Shown here: positions 1 to 8,161 of the stretch, piece by piece
Layout of the letters: each line of letters opens with the position of its first letter
Position numbering within the stretch: the first letter of the stretch is position 1
Source of the DNA: JAGXFP01 sp039714535
Lineage (GTDB): Bacteria > Desulfobacterota > Desulfobulbia > Desulfobulbales > JAGXFP01
Direction of reading: 5' to 3'
DNA length: 61,323 bases
Assembly: GCA_039714535.1 (NCBI GenBank)
Contig: JBDLJC010000018.1
Span: 1-61,323 of the forward strand
Made by a program: the position numbers and the translations under genes
The notes under the pieces: model-generated
Databases searched by the model: none
Seen by the model: the letters and a program-made list of their open reading frames with translations, nothing else
What the model was told of the DNA's origin: nothing

Positions 1-114
1 GTATTGAGAGGGCCAGCTTGTCCTGTTGCGCGGATTAAACTTCAAGAAGGCAACTATGTTGTTCCTCCTCAGTGGAACATTTTGCAAAAGGCTCAATCTG
101 TGAATACTATGTGA
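1..114 (+). CDS. Possible C-terminal end of a group II intron-encoded protein (partial)
   Basis: An open frame enters from the left edge and ends at TGA 112-114, giving 37 codons. The intron domain V starts two bases after this stop, where the maturase/reverse transcriptase frame ends in many compact bacterial group II introns. The visible peptide has no diagnostic motif, so the assignment rests on position only. It could instead be a fragment of an unrelated reading frame. Confidence 0.35.
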   Translation, partial: VLRGPACPVARIKLQEGNYVVPPQWNILQKAQSVNTM

Positions 115-278
115 GGAGCCGTGTGCGTAAATAGCGCAAGCACGGTTCTGAGAGGGGCCGGGGCCAACAAGTAACGCAGAGTGTATTGCCTTAATGATAT
201 GTAGTAGCCGCGTGCGGCAAGGCGTAGTCTGAGGTTTTCCACTTATGGTTATTTTGAAGAAACCGGTCTACTCGACCC
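112..278 (+). ncRNA. Group II intron 3' end (domains V and VI)
   Basis: Positions 116-148 fold as a textbook domain V. GAGCCGTG pairs with CACGGTTC, the upper stem TGCG pairs with CGCA around a short loop, and the two-base AG bulge sits on the 3' side; the AGC triad is in the first strand. Downstream, a hairpin-like stretch from about 232 leads to GGTCTACTCGACC, which resembles the usual 3' end of bacterial introns. The spacing between domain V and this end is longer than usual, so an insertion in domain VI or a degenerate end is possible. Only the 3' part of the intron is inside the window. Confidence 0.65.
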
Positions 279-541
279 TCGATAAAGATTACGGGGTGTA
301 AGCTATAGTTTTGCCAGAGTAAAGATTTGTGGCACAAACCTATAGTTGCAGTTTTTCTTAACCTGACCTGGTTTTGGTGCTATTTTAGTTAGTCAGTTTG
401 TGCAAGTTGGCAGATAAAGCTTGTCAGAAACAGTAAAGATAGTAATGTAATATCAAAGCAAAGTTGTAGACACTGTGTAATTTCGCAATTCAGCAAAACA
501 ATATAGTTATCTATTAAACAAACAATTGTAAGGAATAAGGT
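279..541 (+). other. AT-rich leader before the C1q-like lipoprotein gene
   Basis: No convincing gene is visible here. A purine-rich ribosome binding stretch (AAGGAATAAGG) ends just before the ATG at 542. No strong sigma-70 promoter was recognised. Confidence 0.4.
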
Positions 542-3310
542 ATGAGAATTATAAATAAAATCAGTACGTACTTGTTTATACTGCTGACTATTATGCTCCT
601 TGCTAGTTGTGGCGGTGGATCTGGTGATTCAGTCGATAACACAGGCAATATAAGTATTGTCGGGGCAGTTCAAAAAGGGCCTTTTATAGTTGGATCAACA
701 GTTACAATTAGCCTCTTGTCTAATAAGGGTGAAAACACAGACTCAACAATAGTTACTAATACCACTGATGATTTAGGAAGCTTCAGTTTTTCTACGAAAA
801 AAAAGCAATTGGTCCAAATTTCATCTACTGGATACTACAGAAATGAAATTACAGGAGAGCTTTCAACTGGAACTTTAACTTTACGATCTATCTATAAAAC
901 AACCGAAAAAACTGATCAATTCGCATATATTAACCTATTAACACATATAATAAGTAATCGTGTACTTCACTTAATAGTAAATGATGATATCTCATTCGAT
1001 CAAGCTGTCACTCAGGCAGAAAGTGAGTTCTTATTATCATTTAGTGCTGTAATCCCTAATTCAACCGAAGACAACTTCACATCGCTTACGATCTTTGGAG
1101 ATTCGTCAACGCAAGGGAGCTCGTATTTGTTGTCAGTTTCTTCTGTTCTATACCAATTTGCAATCAATGAATCGATCAACAACTCTACCAACCCAGATGC
1201 TGAACTGACACTGTTAGTTAATCAGCTGGAATCAGATTTCGGAAATGATGGAGTAATAAACGATGCATCTCAATTAACTGCTCTAAGAGCAGTTATCCCT
1301 CAGATCAATCCAACACGAATAGAAGAAAATATACTTAGCTGGGCTGGTGATATCTCAGGTTATAGCCCTGCAGATATTAATGAATACCTGGATAGTGATT
1401 TGGATGGGGTTTTTAATATTTCTGACAATGACGATGACAACGATGGAATTGACGACTCAGTTGATCCAACCCCATACGTTCCAGAATTCGTGGTTTTCAA
1501 TCAAGAAGTTTCTATCGATGAAGATGTACCGATCTTTATTGATATTTCATCAAATAATCCCATGGGTGAAGCGATTTCTCTCGTAATAACCAAGCCGCCT
1601 AGCAATGGATCATTGTTGGGTAGCTATCCCATGCTTACATACACCCCAAATAGTAACTACTCAGGAACTGATGAATTTAAATATATCCTGTCTCAGTCAT
1701 CGATTGCCAGTGAGGAAGTAACTATTCTGATTAATATTAATTCTATAAATGATCACCCTGTAATATCCGGAACACCATCAAATGAGATCTTAGCTAATAA
1801 TTCTTACTCTTTTACTCCTTCGGCCATTGACATTGAAAATGATCAGTTGTCATTCACTATAGAAAACATTCCTAGTTGGGCGAGTTTTGATGAAACATCT
1901 GGCCAATTGAGTGGAATCCCCTCAAATGAAGATGCTGGGAGTTATGGAGACATTATTGTAACTGTTTCTGATGGCACTCTTGCTGCGAGTCTTGACCCAT
2001 TTTATATTACTGTTTTACCTGATCATAACAGCCTGGTTCAGGCAACAGTAGGGAGTACACAAACCATTACAGGGGGAACCACAGCAGAAACAATTGTATT
2101 CTCAAATGAAATTTTCGATAGAGAAAATGAATATAATGCCAGCACAGGAGAGTTTACAGCGATCAAAACAGGATATTATTACGTTTCTTCATCTTTGATC
2201 TTATCTGGTCTCGATGACACTCCTAGCAATCAAGGGGTTTATCTGGAGGCATATACAAACAACATATCATTTGACTCAGGCGAGTACTCTAACGATATAG
2301 TTGATGGCAATTTACTGTTTGATCTCAAGTACTCTTCCGTTGTTTATCTTAATGCGGGAGATGTTCTTGACCTTAGAACGAGAACTCACAATCCTGAAAC
2401 ATCATATTCTGTTGATATGACCGGATCATCATTAAGCATTTTCAAGTTCTCAGACGGTGTAACTACTGTACAGGCAGGGCTTTTCAGCAACCAAACCATT
2501 ACAAGTAGTAGCACAGCAACGACAGTAGTTTTCTCAAATGAAATTACCGACACACAAAATGAATATGATGTAAGCAATGGAAAGTTCACAGCAAACGAAG
2601 CGGGATATTATTGTGTTTCTTCATCATTGGTCTTATCTGGTCTCGATGACAGACCGACCAATCAAGGAGTATACTTTGAGACATATATAAACAACATATC
2701 GTTCTACGCTAAGTCATATTCAAACGACATAACTAATGGTCACCAGTTACTTGACCTCAAGTATTCATCCATCGTTTACCTTGATGCTGGAGATGTTGTT
2801 GACATTAGGACAAGAACCATCAATCCTGAAACATCATATTCTGTTGATACGACCGGATCATCATTAAGCATTTTCAAGCTCTCAGACGGTGTAACTGCTG
2901 TACAGGCAGTAAGATCAGGGGACCAGTCCATTGTCGGCGGAACAACACCTAACACAATTGTATTCACATTTGAAGCTACAGATACACAAAATGAGTATGA
3001 CCCTAGTACCGGCGGGTTTACAGCAAACGAAGCGGGATACTATTACGTCTCATCAGCCATAAACCTATTTGGTATAAGCGATAGTCCGAACCAAGTAGTT
3101 TATTTGGAGGTGCATATTAATAGCTTGGTAGACCAAAGCACCTATTCCAGCGACATTATCAACAGCCATCAATTGCCAGACCTTAAGTATTCAACCATTG
3201 TTTATCTTAATGCGGGAGATGTCCTTGATGTCAGAACAAGAACTTTATACTCTGAAACATCATATGCTGCAGGAACAACTGGTTCATCTTTTAGTGTATA
3301 CAGGCTCTAA
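542..3310 (+). CDS. Surface lipoprotein with Ca-binding repeat, cadherin-like domains and three C1q-like domains
   Basis: This 922-residue protein has a lipoprotein signal peptide with lipobox LASC and a Gly-rich linker, so it should be lipid-anchored in the cell envelope. Residues about 40-280 are a helical/beta region of unknown type. A thrombospondin type 3-like Asp-rich segment follows (about 284-310, DSDLDG and DNDDDNDG). Two Ig/cadherin-like modules follow at about 315-400 and 405-490; the second has the putative-Ig form seen in dystroglycan-type cadherins. Three tandem domains of about 140 residues end the protein (about 498-640, 645-785, 787-922). Each has the C1q/TNF jelly-roll pattern: Y-ast-GeFtA, tGYYYVSS, VYLnaGDvld and a final SSxSIF. 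The role is probably adhesion or ligand binding, which is inference. The gene is visibly AT-rich compared with the housekeeping genes downstream, consistent with transfer. The start has a good upstream purine run. Confidence 0.8.
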   Translation: MRIINKISTYLFILLTIMLLASCGGGSGDSVDNTGNISIVGAVQKGPFIVGSTVTISLLSNKGENTDSTIVTNTTDDLGSFSFSTKKKQLVQISSTGYYRNEITGELSTGTLTLRSIYKTTEKTDQFAYINLLTHIISNRVLHLIVNDDISFDQAVTQAESEFLLSFSAVIPNSTEDNFTSLTIFGDSSTQGSSYLLSVSSVLYQFAINESINNSTNPDAELTLLVNQLESDFGNDGVINDASQLTALRAVIPQINPTRIEENILSWAGDISGYSPADINEYLDSDLDGVFNISDNDDDNDGIDDSVDPTPYVPEFVVFNQEVSIDEDVPIFIDISSNNPMGEAISLVITKPPSNGSLLGSYPMLTYTPNSNYSGTDEFKYILSQSSIASEEVTILININSINDHPVISGTPSNEILANNSYSFTPSAIDIENDQLSFTIENIPSWASFDETSGQLSGIPSNEDAGSYGDIIVTVSDGTLAASLDPFYITVLPDHNSLVQATVGSTQTITGGTTAETIVFSNEIFDRENEYNASTGEFTAIKTGYYYVSSSLILSGLDDTPSNQGVYLEAYTNNISFDSGEYSNDIVDGNLLFDLKYSSVVYLNAGDVLDLRTRTHNPETSYSVDMTGSSLSIFKFSDGVTTVQAGLFSNQTITSSSTATTVVFSNEITDTQNEYDVSNGKFTANEAGYYCVSSSLVLSGLDDRPTNQGVYFETYINNISFYAKSYSNDITNGHQLLDLKYSSIVYLDAGDVVDIRTRTINPETSYSVDTTGSSLSIFKLSDGVTAVQAVRSGDQSIVGGTTPNTIVFTFEATDTQNEYDPSTGGFTANEAGYYYVSSAINLFGISDSPNQVVYLEVHINSLVDQSTYSSDIINSHQLPDLKYSTIVYLNAGDVLDVRTRTLYSETSYAAGTTGSSFSVYRL
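2391..2909 (+). repeat. 432-bp-period internal duplication in the C1q-like region
   Basis: The 87-bp block 2391-2477 recurs at 2823-2909 with only three differences by eye, a period of 432 bp that equals one C1q-like domain (144 residues). The third domain is more diverged. This points to a recent duplication or gene conversion of a whole domain. Confidence 0.85.
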
Positions 3311-3698
3311 TTTATTTACCTAATGCCTAACCATTGGTGCTTATCGACGGATAAAACATGAGAAGTACATAACAATGGGATGCCTTCGGGAGAATAAAGT
3401 CAAGATTGAAGTTAGGTAGCCAAAAATCTCTGATTTTAAGGAAGGGGGGGGAACAAAAACAAAAGATTACATACCATAAGCTCTGTTATCTGGGGCATCG
3501 AAAAAGTAAAGATTGCTAGGTGTAATCCTTAGTCAAGATATCTCTTGAGAATTGAAACTATCTCATTACAAGAATCTCGATTAAAGTAAAATCACAACTC
3601 AATATATATTTGTTCTATGCTTGCAATCGTTCAATTGTTTCCTTAAGTTGCATTTTGATAATAGTTTAGCCTTGAAAACCTTTCTTGTGAAGAATTCT
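3311..3698. other. Intergenic region with a weak attC-like pair of core sites
   Basis: No gene is visible. GCCTAAC at 3325-3331 and GTTAGGT at 3411-3417 fit the RYYYAAC and GTTRRRY consensus of integron attC ends, 93 bp overall. The inner L-box complementarity expected of attC is poor. A 17-bp sequence at 3530-3546 recurs after the next gene. Confidence 0.3.
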
Positions 3699-3979
3699 AT
3701 GTGGCCTAGACATTTTGCTGATTGGGGAAGTGGTTTTTGTAATTGGGGACCATCCTTTGGACATGGTCCCTTGGGGTGGCTCTTTCCGGTTTTGCTTTGG
3801 GGAATTGTAGCATACATTTGTATTTGGCTAATTAAGCAAATTGTTTCCAAGGGAAATTCACCAAGGTCTGATAGTGCTTTTGATATTCTGAGAAACAGAT
3901 ACGCTTCAGGGGAAATTAGTCAATCAGAATATAATGACATGAAGGCGACTCTTGGCACAAAATAGTCAAGATATCTCTT
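3530..3979 (+). repeat. 17-bp direct repeats flanking the SHOCT gene
   Basis: TAGTCAAGATATCTCTT occurs at 3530-3546 and again, identically, at 3963-3979, where it supplies the TAG stop of the SHOCT gene. The enclosed segment contains just that gene. This could be the scar of a small cassette insertion or a simple segmental duplication. Confidence 0.7.
3699..3965 (+). CDS. Small membrane protein with SHOCT domain
   Basis: This 88-residue protein has an aromatic/Gly-rich N-terminus, one strong transmembrane helix (about residues 22-42, around FPVLLWGIVAYICIW) and a C-terminal SHOCT domain (about 56-86). The SHOCT domain has the typical pattern AFDILRNRYASGEIS followed by YNDMKATL. SHOCT is a short helical module, often at protein ends, that mediates oligomerisation. 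The ATG at 3699 was preferred over an upstream start at 3621 because the extra residues look unlike the family; the ribosome binding site is weak (GAAG). Both ends are marked by 17-bp direct repeats. No functional partner is obvious. Confidence 0.65.
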   Translation: MWPRHFADWGSGFCNWGPSFGHGPLGWLFPVLLWGIVAYICIWLIKQIVSKGNSPRSDSAFDILRNRYASGEISQSEYNDMKATLGTK

Positions 3980-4078
3980 CGCTGGCTTTTTCTCATGAGA
4001 AGTTGTTTTGACCGGCTGAAAAGATAGGTGAAAATTGAGAGTGTGCGCTTGGATAGATCTTATCTCCCTTCATCCGGT

Positions 4079-4705
4079 TCAGGCATTGTGGCGCTCCATT
4101 CCCCAGTTCCATGACATTAACGGGACTTTGTTTGAAAGCGGCAATATCTGCAGCTCCATTTCGGGAAGGCTTAATACTGTACATGTATGGTTGTATGTTG
4201 TACTGCCGGGGTTTATGACCATGGTGTTTGCCAGTTTTTCGGCGAACACCTGATGGGTATGGCCAACAATCAACACATCAGATTCGAATTTCTCTAAATA
4301 TCTGCTCCAATGTTCTTTTTGATTAAGCAAGATTTTCCCATCTTTATCCAGTAATCTGACACCCTTTCCAAGGGGCCGGAGCGGGCTTCCATGCACCATA
4401 TACAAACGTTTTTTTTCGACTGTAAATTCCCGGACAAAAGGCAGTTTCCTGAAAAAGCTGATGAGCCGTTTTTTATCTTTGTTAACAGGGTTGTTGAGGA
4501 ACCAGACGTCGTGATTACCCAGAATTATTTCACACTCGCTTTTAATTAGTAATTCAACGGTTTCCTCTAACTCTGTCCCATATCCGGCAATGTCGCCAGC
4601 GCAGAGAACCGTAGCCACATTATGTTCCCGGAAGATAGCCAGTGCTTCCCGCAGAGGTTCCGGCGTAGCGTGAACATCGCTGATTAAACCGATTTTTATC
4701 GACAT
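4079..4705 (-). CDS. Calcineurin-like metallophosphoesterase (YfcE/MJ0936-like)
   Basis: The 208-residue protein carries the complete binuclear metal site of the family: DVH at residues 10-12, GD near 38, GNHD near 64-66, an HGS motif near 106, and GHTH near 148-151. Size and order match single-domain cytoplasmic phosphodiesterases of the YfcE type, which hydrolyse phosphodiesters in a Mn/Mg-dependent way; the natural substrate cannot be told from sequence. It stands alone on the minus strand, divergent from the antiporter gene. Confidence 0.85.
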   Translation of the reverse strand: MSIKIGLISDVHATPEPLREALAIFREHNVATVLCAGDIAGYGTELEETVELLIKSECEIILGNHDVWFLNNPVNKDKKRLISFFRKLPFVREFTVEKKRLYMVHGSPLRPLGKGVRLLDKDGKILLNQKEHWSRYLEKFESDVLIVGHTHQVFAEKLANTMVINPGSTTYNHTCTVLSLPEMELQILPLSNKVPLMSWNWGMERHNA

Positions 4706-5107
4706 CTTCCCTCTTTATTGATTTGCCCGCAATCGGACAATTTGTTTAAGTGGAAGACCCTACAGTTGGCATAGCAGTGTAATTAAGGTGAAAAGTTGGA
4801 GGCCACAGACAATTTATTGCTGTTATGTTCTCCGTTCAGCTCCCCGAAATAGGGGGTGCTAAGTTCAGCAGACCCACCAGGCGGCCAGATATGTTCCCGC
4901 AAGGGGCTGTGAAACAGCGCTGTACTTATTGTAGAATGGCCCAAAACCACAAGTCAATCACTTAAAGATAAAGGGTACTCGACACGGGCATGAGTCGGTG
5001 TTTGCTGCTATGTTCTCGATAGGTGTTCGCCTCTCCAGATCTCTCAAGGGCAAGCCAGGGGTGGAGAACTTGACGGTGCTTATCAAAAAAATAGAGGATG
5101 ATGAACC
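4706..5107 (+). other. Long leader upstream of the Na+/H+ antiporter gene, structured
   Basis: This 402-bp gap separates divergent genes. A 16-base sequence (TTGCTGTTATGTTCTC at 4817-4832) recurs with one change at 5002-5017. Between them lie clear hairpins, such as CTCCCC/GGGGG around 4840-4855 and CCC-GCAA-GGG near 4894-4905. The arrangement resembles a long structured 5' leader, perhaps a tandem cis-regulatory RNA, but no known riboswitch class was recognised with confidence. Confidence 0.4.
5002..5069 (+). promoter_or_regulatory. Candidate cis-regulatory RNA hairpin before the antiporter
   Basis: GTTCTC at 5012-5017 can pair with GAGAAC at 5064-5069, enclosing further short pairs such as GGT/GCC. 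The structure ends 38 bases before the antiporter ATG. By analogy, Na+, Li+ and c-di-AMP riboswitches are known upstream of cation antiporters; assignment to any class here is inference. Confidence 0.3.
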
Positions 5108-6340
5108 ATGGAGTTGTTCCAAATTATTGCCTTGTTGCTGACTGTCGCTGCACTTTTTAGTTTTTTGAATTATCGTTTTATTAAATTACCGACCACGATC
5201 GGCTTGATGGTGATTGGTCTGTTGACCTCCGTGCTCCTAGTGGTGATAGGCACATTTATGCCATCGGTTGAGACGTGGGCCGTCAGGTTTCTGGAAACCA
5301 TTAAATTCGATCAAACCCTGCTGCATGGGATGCTCAGTGTCCTGCTTTTTGCCGGTGCCCTCCATGTGAACATCAACGACCTGCGCAGTCAGTACCGGAT
5401 CATCTCGTTACTGGCGACGGTCGGGGTGGTCTGTTCAACCTTTCTGGTCGGTTCCATCTCATGGCTGCTTTTCAACTGGCTCGGGTTTGATATCTCCTAC
5501 CTGTATTGCCTGATCTTTGGGGCGCTGATCTCCCCAACCGATCCGGTCGCCGTCCTGGGTATTCTGAAAAGTGCCGGGGTTCCCAAGAGTCTGGAGACCA
5601 AAATTATCGGCGAATCGCTCTTCAATGATGGGATCGGGGTCGTGCTCTTCCTGGTTCTGCTGACGATAGCTACCAGCGGCGCTGGGATGGACTCCGGCGA
5701 TATTGTCGTTTTCTTTATTAAAGAGACCGGTGGTGGAGCTGTTTTAGGTCTTGTGGCCGGGATGGCGGCCTATTGGCTGCTCAAACAGGTTGATAGCTAT
5801 CAGGTCGAGGTCCTCATTACCCTGGCCCTGGCCACCGGCGGTTACGCCCTGGCCGAAGCCCTGCATTTATCTGCGCCCATTGCCATTGTGGTGGCTGGGC
5901 TCTTGATCGGCAACCGGGGCCGGAGCCTGGCCATGTCGGCCCAAACCACGGAGCATCTGGACTCTTTCTGGGAATTGCTGGATGAGATCATGAATGCGGT
6001 GCTCTTCATGTTGATTGGCCTGGAGGTTCTGGTCCTTGATGTTACCCTGCTGAAATTTGCGGCAGCCGCCCTGGCGGTTCCGCTGGTGCTCATGTGCCGT
6101 TTTATCAGCGTCTCCGGGCCGGTGGTGGCACTGCAGAAATTCAAGGACTTCAGTCCCCACGTGGTTAAGATCCTGACCTGGGGAGGTCTGCGCGGTGGTA
6201 TCTCGGTGGCGCTGGCCCTGTCGCTGCCGGCTGGAGAAACACGGGAGATATTGTTGGTGATTACCTATGGGGTTGTCGCTTTTTCCATTGTGGGGCAGGG
6301 GCTCAGTCTCAGGCCGATGTTAAAGAGGATGGCGTCGTAG
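5108..6340 (+). CDS. CPA1-family Na+/H+ antiporter (NhaP-like)
   Basis: The 410-residue inner-membrane protein has about 12 hydrophobic segments from the first residues to the C-terminus. It carries the CPA1 signatures: SPTDPVAVL near residue 142 and GESLFNDGIGVV near 168, which includes the Asn-Asp pair that binds the exchanged cation. The conserved GGLRGGISVALAL near 358 fits NhaP/NHE proteins. It should exchange Na+ (or K+) for H+ and help in pH and salt homeostasis. There is no cytoplasmic regulatory domain after the last helix. The start at 5108 follows an AGAGGATGATG purine run. The long upstream leader may regulate it. Its last codons and TAG stop lie inside a palindromic repeat copy. 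Confidence 0.88.
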   Translation: MELFQIIALLLTVAALFSFLNYRFIKLPTTIGLMVIGLLTSVLLVVIGTFMPSVETWAVRFLETIKFDQTLLHGMLSVLLFAGALHVNINDLRSQYRIISLLATVGVVCSTFLVGSISWLLFNWLGFDISYLYCLIFGALISPTDPVAVLGILKSAGVPKSLETKIIGESLFNDGIGVVLFLVLLTIATSGAGMDSGDIVVFFIKETGGGAVLGLVAGMAAYWLLKQVDSYQVEVLITLALATGGYALAEALHLSAPIAIVVAGLLIGNRGRSLAMSAQTTEHLDSFWELLDEIMNAVLFMLIGLEVLVLDVTLLKFAAAALAVPLVLMCRFISVSGPVVALQKFKDFSPHVVKILTWGGLRGGISVALALSLPAGETREILLVITYGVVAFSIVGQGLSLRPMLKRMAS

Positions 6341-6434
6341 ATCGAAATTCCCGAAGGTCTCGCTATGCTTGCTATCTACTTAGCCATCGTTAGCGGCCGA
6401 CAGATCTTCGCAATTTTCGCTTAGCTACGAATTA
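6325..6434. repeat. Degenerate copy of palindromic interspersed repeat (copy A)
   Basis: GGCGTCGTAGATCGAAATT at the end of the antiporter gene resembles one end of the 38.35-kb element. CTTCGCTTAGCTAC near 6414-6427 is shared exactly with the copy at 8.9 kb. The copy overlaps the antiporter stop codon and lies between convergent genes. Confidence 0.5.
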
Positions 6435-6469
6435 ATCAAACCAAAATTTAACAATCAGCTGCCATGGGT

Positions 6470-7054
6470 TCAGAGAAAGATCAGCGGGTCACAGGGCTGA
6501 AAACCCTCCTGCTCATTAAAATCCGGCCAGCTTAAGCGTTCAACCGGAAAGTCCCGTGATATCCAGACCGTAGAGATATGGAGATGGGGTGGGCAGATAT
6601 GGTTGCCCGATGCAATAGTACCCAAACTATCAGTGGCATTAAGGATTGCCCTACTTTTAAGGTTGGCGGCTGGCGAGAGATGGGCATAGAAGCCGTGCAG
6701 GTTTTGGTTCTGCCGATTGATGATCCCATGATCGATAATGACGGTCCGGCCCAGAAAATCATCGATAATATTGATCAGCTGCCCTCCGTACAGTGGCGGG
6801 ATAATCGTGCCTTCAGTAAGCGGGTGTTCGCCATTTGCCTTGTCCTGGTAGGCGGTAAGGTCTAGGCCCTCATGGCGGGTTGGCCGTGCGCCCCGGTCGC
6901 TCCACCATTTATCGGGCTCAGCAAAGCCCATTCCCGGTTGAAGCAACCAGCCTTTAAACCCACAGTTGTGCCATTGGTTAAGGGCGATAATGTTGGCGGT
7001 GAAGTTAGATTTGCCAGGAGGATTCATCATGGGCCCGTTGTTTGGGGATTTCAT
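6470..7054 (-). CDS. M23-family metallopeptidase-like protein without visible signal peptide
   Basis: The 194-residue protein has the Zn ligands of the LytM/M23 fold: H61 and D65 in HEGLD, and H157/H159 in PPHLHIS. The accessory HGFYAHL motif (H120, H125) is also present. M23 enzymes cut peptide cross-links of peptidoglycan. Unlike most of them, this one begins with a polar N-terminus and no signal peptide or membrane helix, so its location is uncertain. The first ATG has no strong ribosome binding site; Met9 and Met10 are alternatives. It lies 21 bp after the prmA-like gene and is probably cotranscribed with it. Confidence 0.72.
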   Translation of the reverse strand: MKSPNNGPMMNPPGKSNFTANIIALNQWHNCGFKGWLLQPGMGFAEPDKWWSDRGARPTRHEGLDLTAYQDKANGEHPLTEGTIIPPLYGGQLINIIDDFLGRTVIIDHGIINRQNQNLHGFYAHLSPAANLKSRAILNATDSLGTIASGNHICPPHLHISTVWISRDFPVERLSWPDFNEQEGFQPCDPLIFL

Positions 7055-7075
7055 CAGTAGTTTGTTGATGGATTT

Positions 7076-7894
7076 CTAATCGGTGAGGGGGGCCAGAACC
7101 CACAGGCACCAGCGGTCGTTACGGTGTCTCTCAAGCATTTTAATCCGGTGCGCCGGCAGTGCTGCCAGCAGTTGCTCTTCCATGGCGGGACGGAACCCAG
7201 CCACGATATAGAGCTTTGCCTGCCAGAAGGACGGGGTGCTGAACAGTTCGGCCAGTAAGGTGTGGTGCAGATTGGCCACCACCAGATCGACCCTGGTATC
7301 GGCTGGCTCCTGCCTCAAGTCTGTACAGCTGATTTCGATCTCTTTTTCATAGCCGTTCAAGGCGATGTTTTTGGCGGCAATCTCGCAGGCCAGTGGATTA
7401 TTGTCGACGGCGGTTATCTTTTTGAGGCCGAGATGGGCGCCGGTTATGGCCAGCAGGCCGGTGCCGGTACCAAGGTCGAGCATCGAGTGGGGAGCGGTTC
7501 TGGGGGGGCGGCAGTATTTGATCAGGATCTCCATGCAGAGGCGGGTCGACGGGTGGAAGCCGCTGCCGAAGATCACGCTTGGGTCAAGAACGATATCGGC
7601 CCCGACCGCGTCCCAGACCGGGGCAACGGCAATGTTGTCCACCTTAAACGGTTCTATTACCTGACCGGGCTCCCACTCACTGTAGTCCAGATCGGCCTGG
7701 TAGATAACCTTGCAGTGATGCCGGCAACATAATTCTTTGATCAGCTTGTCCTTGGGGCGGTGAAAGAAAAGGATGGGGGTGTCATCTTCGACCCAATTGC
7801 CGATCAGGTCCGGATCGGTCAGCACCGGCAGTTCTACCGCATCCAGGTGATAGACGTAAAGCCGGTTGTAACGTCGGTAAGGGGGGCGGAGCAT
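7076..7894 (-). CDS. prmA: Ribosomal protein L11 methyltransferase
   Basis: The 272-residue protein has the PrmA layout: an N-terminal alpha/beta substrate-binding part, then a linker with FGSGFHPST (residues 109-117, cf. FGTGTHPTT in PrmA), then the SAM-binding loop LDLGTGTG (139-146). The catalytic-pocket motif VANLHHTLL replaces the usual (V)ANIL. It would trimethylate L11 in the cytoplasm using SAM. The N-terminal region is short compared with E. coli PrmA (293 residues). The M23 gene follows closely. A 13-bp palindrome (ATGATGGCATCAT, 7907-7919) sits just upstream of its start. Confidence 0.82.
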   Translation of the reverse strand: MLRPPYRRYNRLYVYHLDAVELPVLTDPDLIGNWVEDDTPILFFHRPKDKLIKELCCRHHCKVIYQADLDYSEWEPGQVIEPFKVDNIAVAPVWDAVGADIVLDPSVIFGSGFHPSTRLCMEILIKYCRPPRTAPHSMLDLGTGTGLLAITGAHLGLKKITAVDNNPLACEIAAKNIALNGYEKEIEISCTDLRQEPADTRVDLVVANLHHTLLAELFSTPSFWQAKLYIVAGFRPAMEEQLLAALPAHRIKMLERHRNDRWCLWVLAPLTD

Positions 7895-8161
7895 CTTGCA
7901 CCTCTGATGATGGCATCATAGATAATGCGAGCCTGGGAGACTGCGAAAATGGACCCGAGGGGCAGAGCAAGCTGATCTATGCCGGACACTCTAAATATGC
8001 GTTTGTCTCTGGCCGGGACTTATTGAACTTGCGACGAATCTATGGCTATGTTAACGTTGATTGCTAATCAAATCAACAAGATAAACCACCGGCCGATGGC
8101 GCTTTCCGCCGTCTGTTTCTTGGTCTGCTAAACTTCAATCGCTTGGGTTTATATTCTGCTT

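Noticed and set aside
3993..4253. Short frames on both strands around 4.0-4.25 kb
   Set aside because: They overlap the well-supported metallophosphoesterase gene and show no motif.
4817..5069. 6S RNA or a named riboswitch in the antiporter leader
   Set aside because: The recognised landmarks of those families could not be placed convincingly; left as an unclassified structured leader.
7907..7919. ATGATGGCATCAT palindrome as a firm operator
   Set aside because: A lone 13-bp palindrome next to repeat-like DNA; not enough to call a regulator site.
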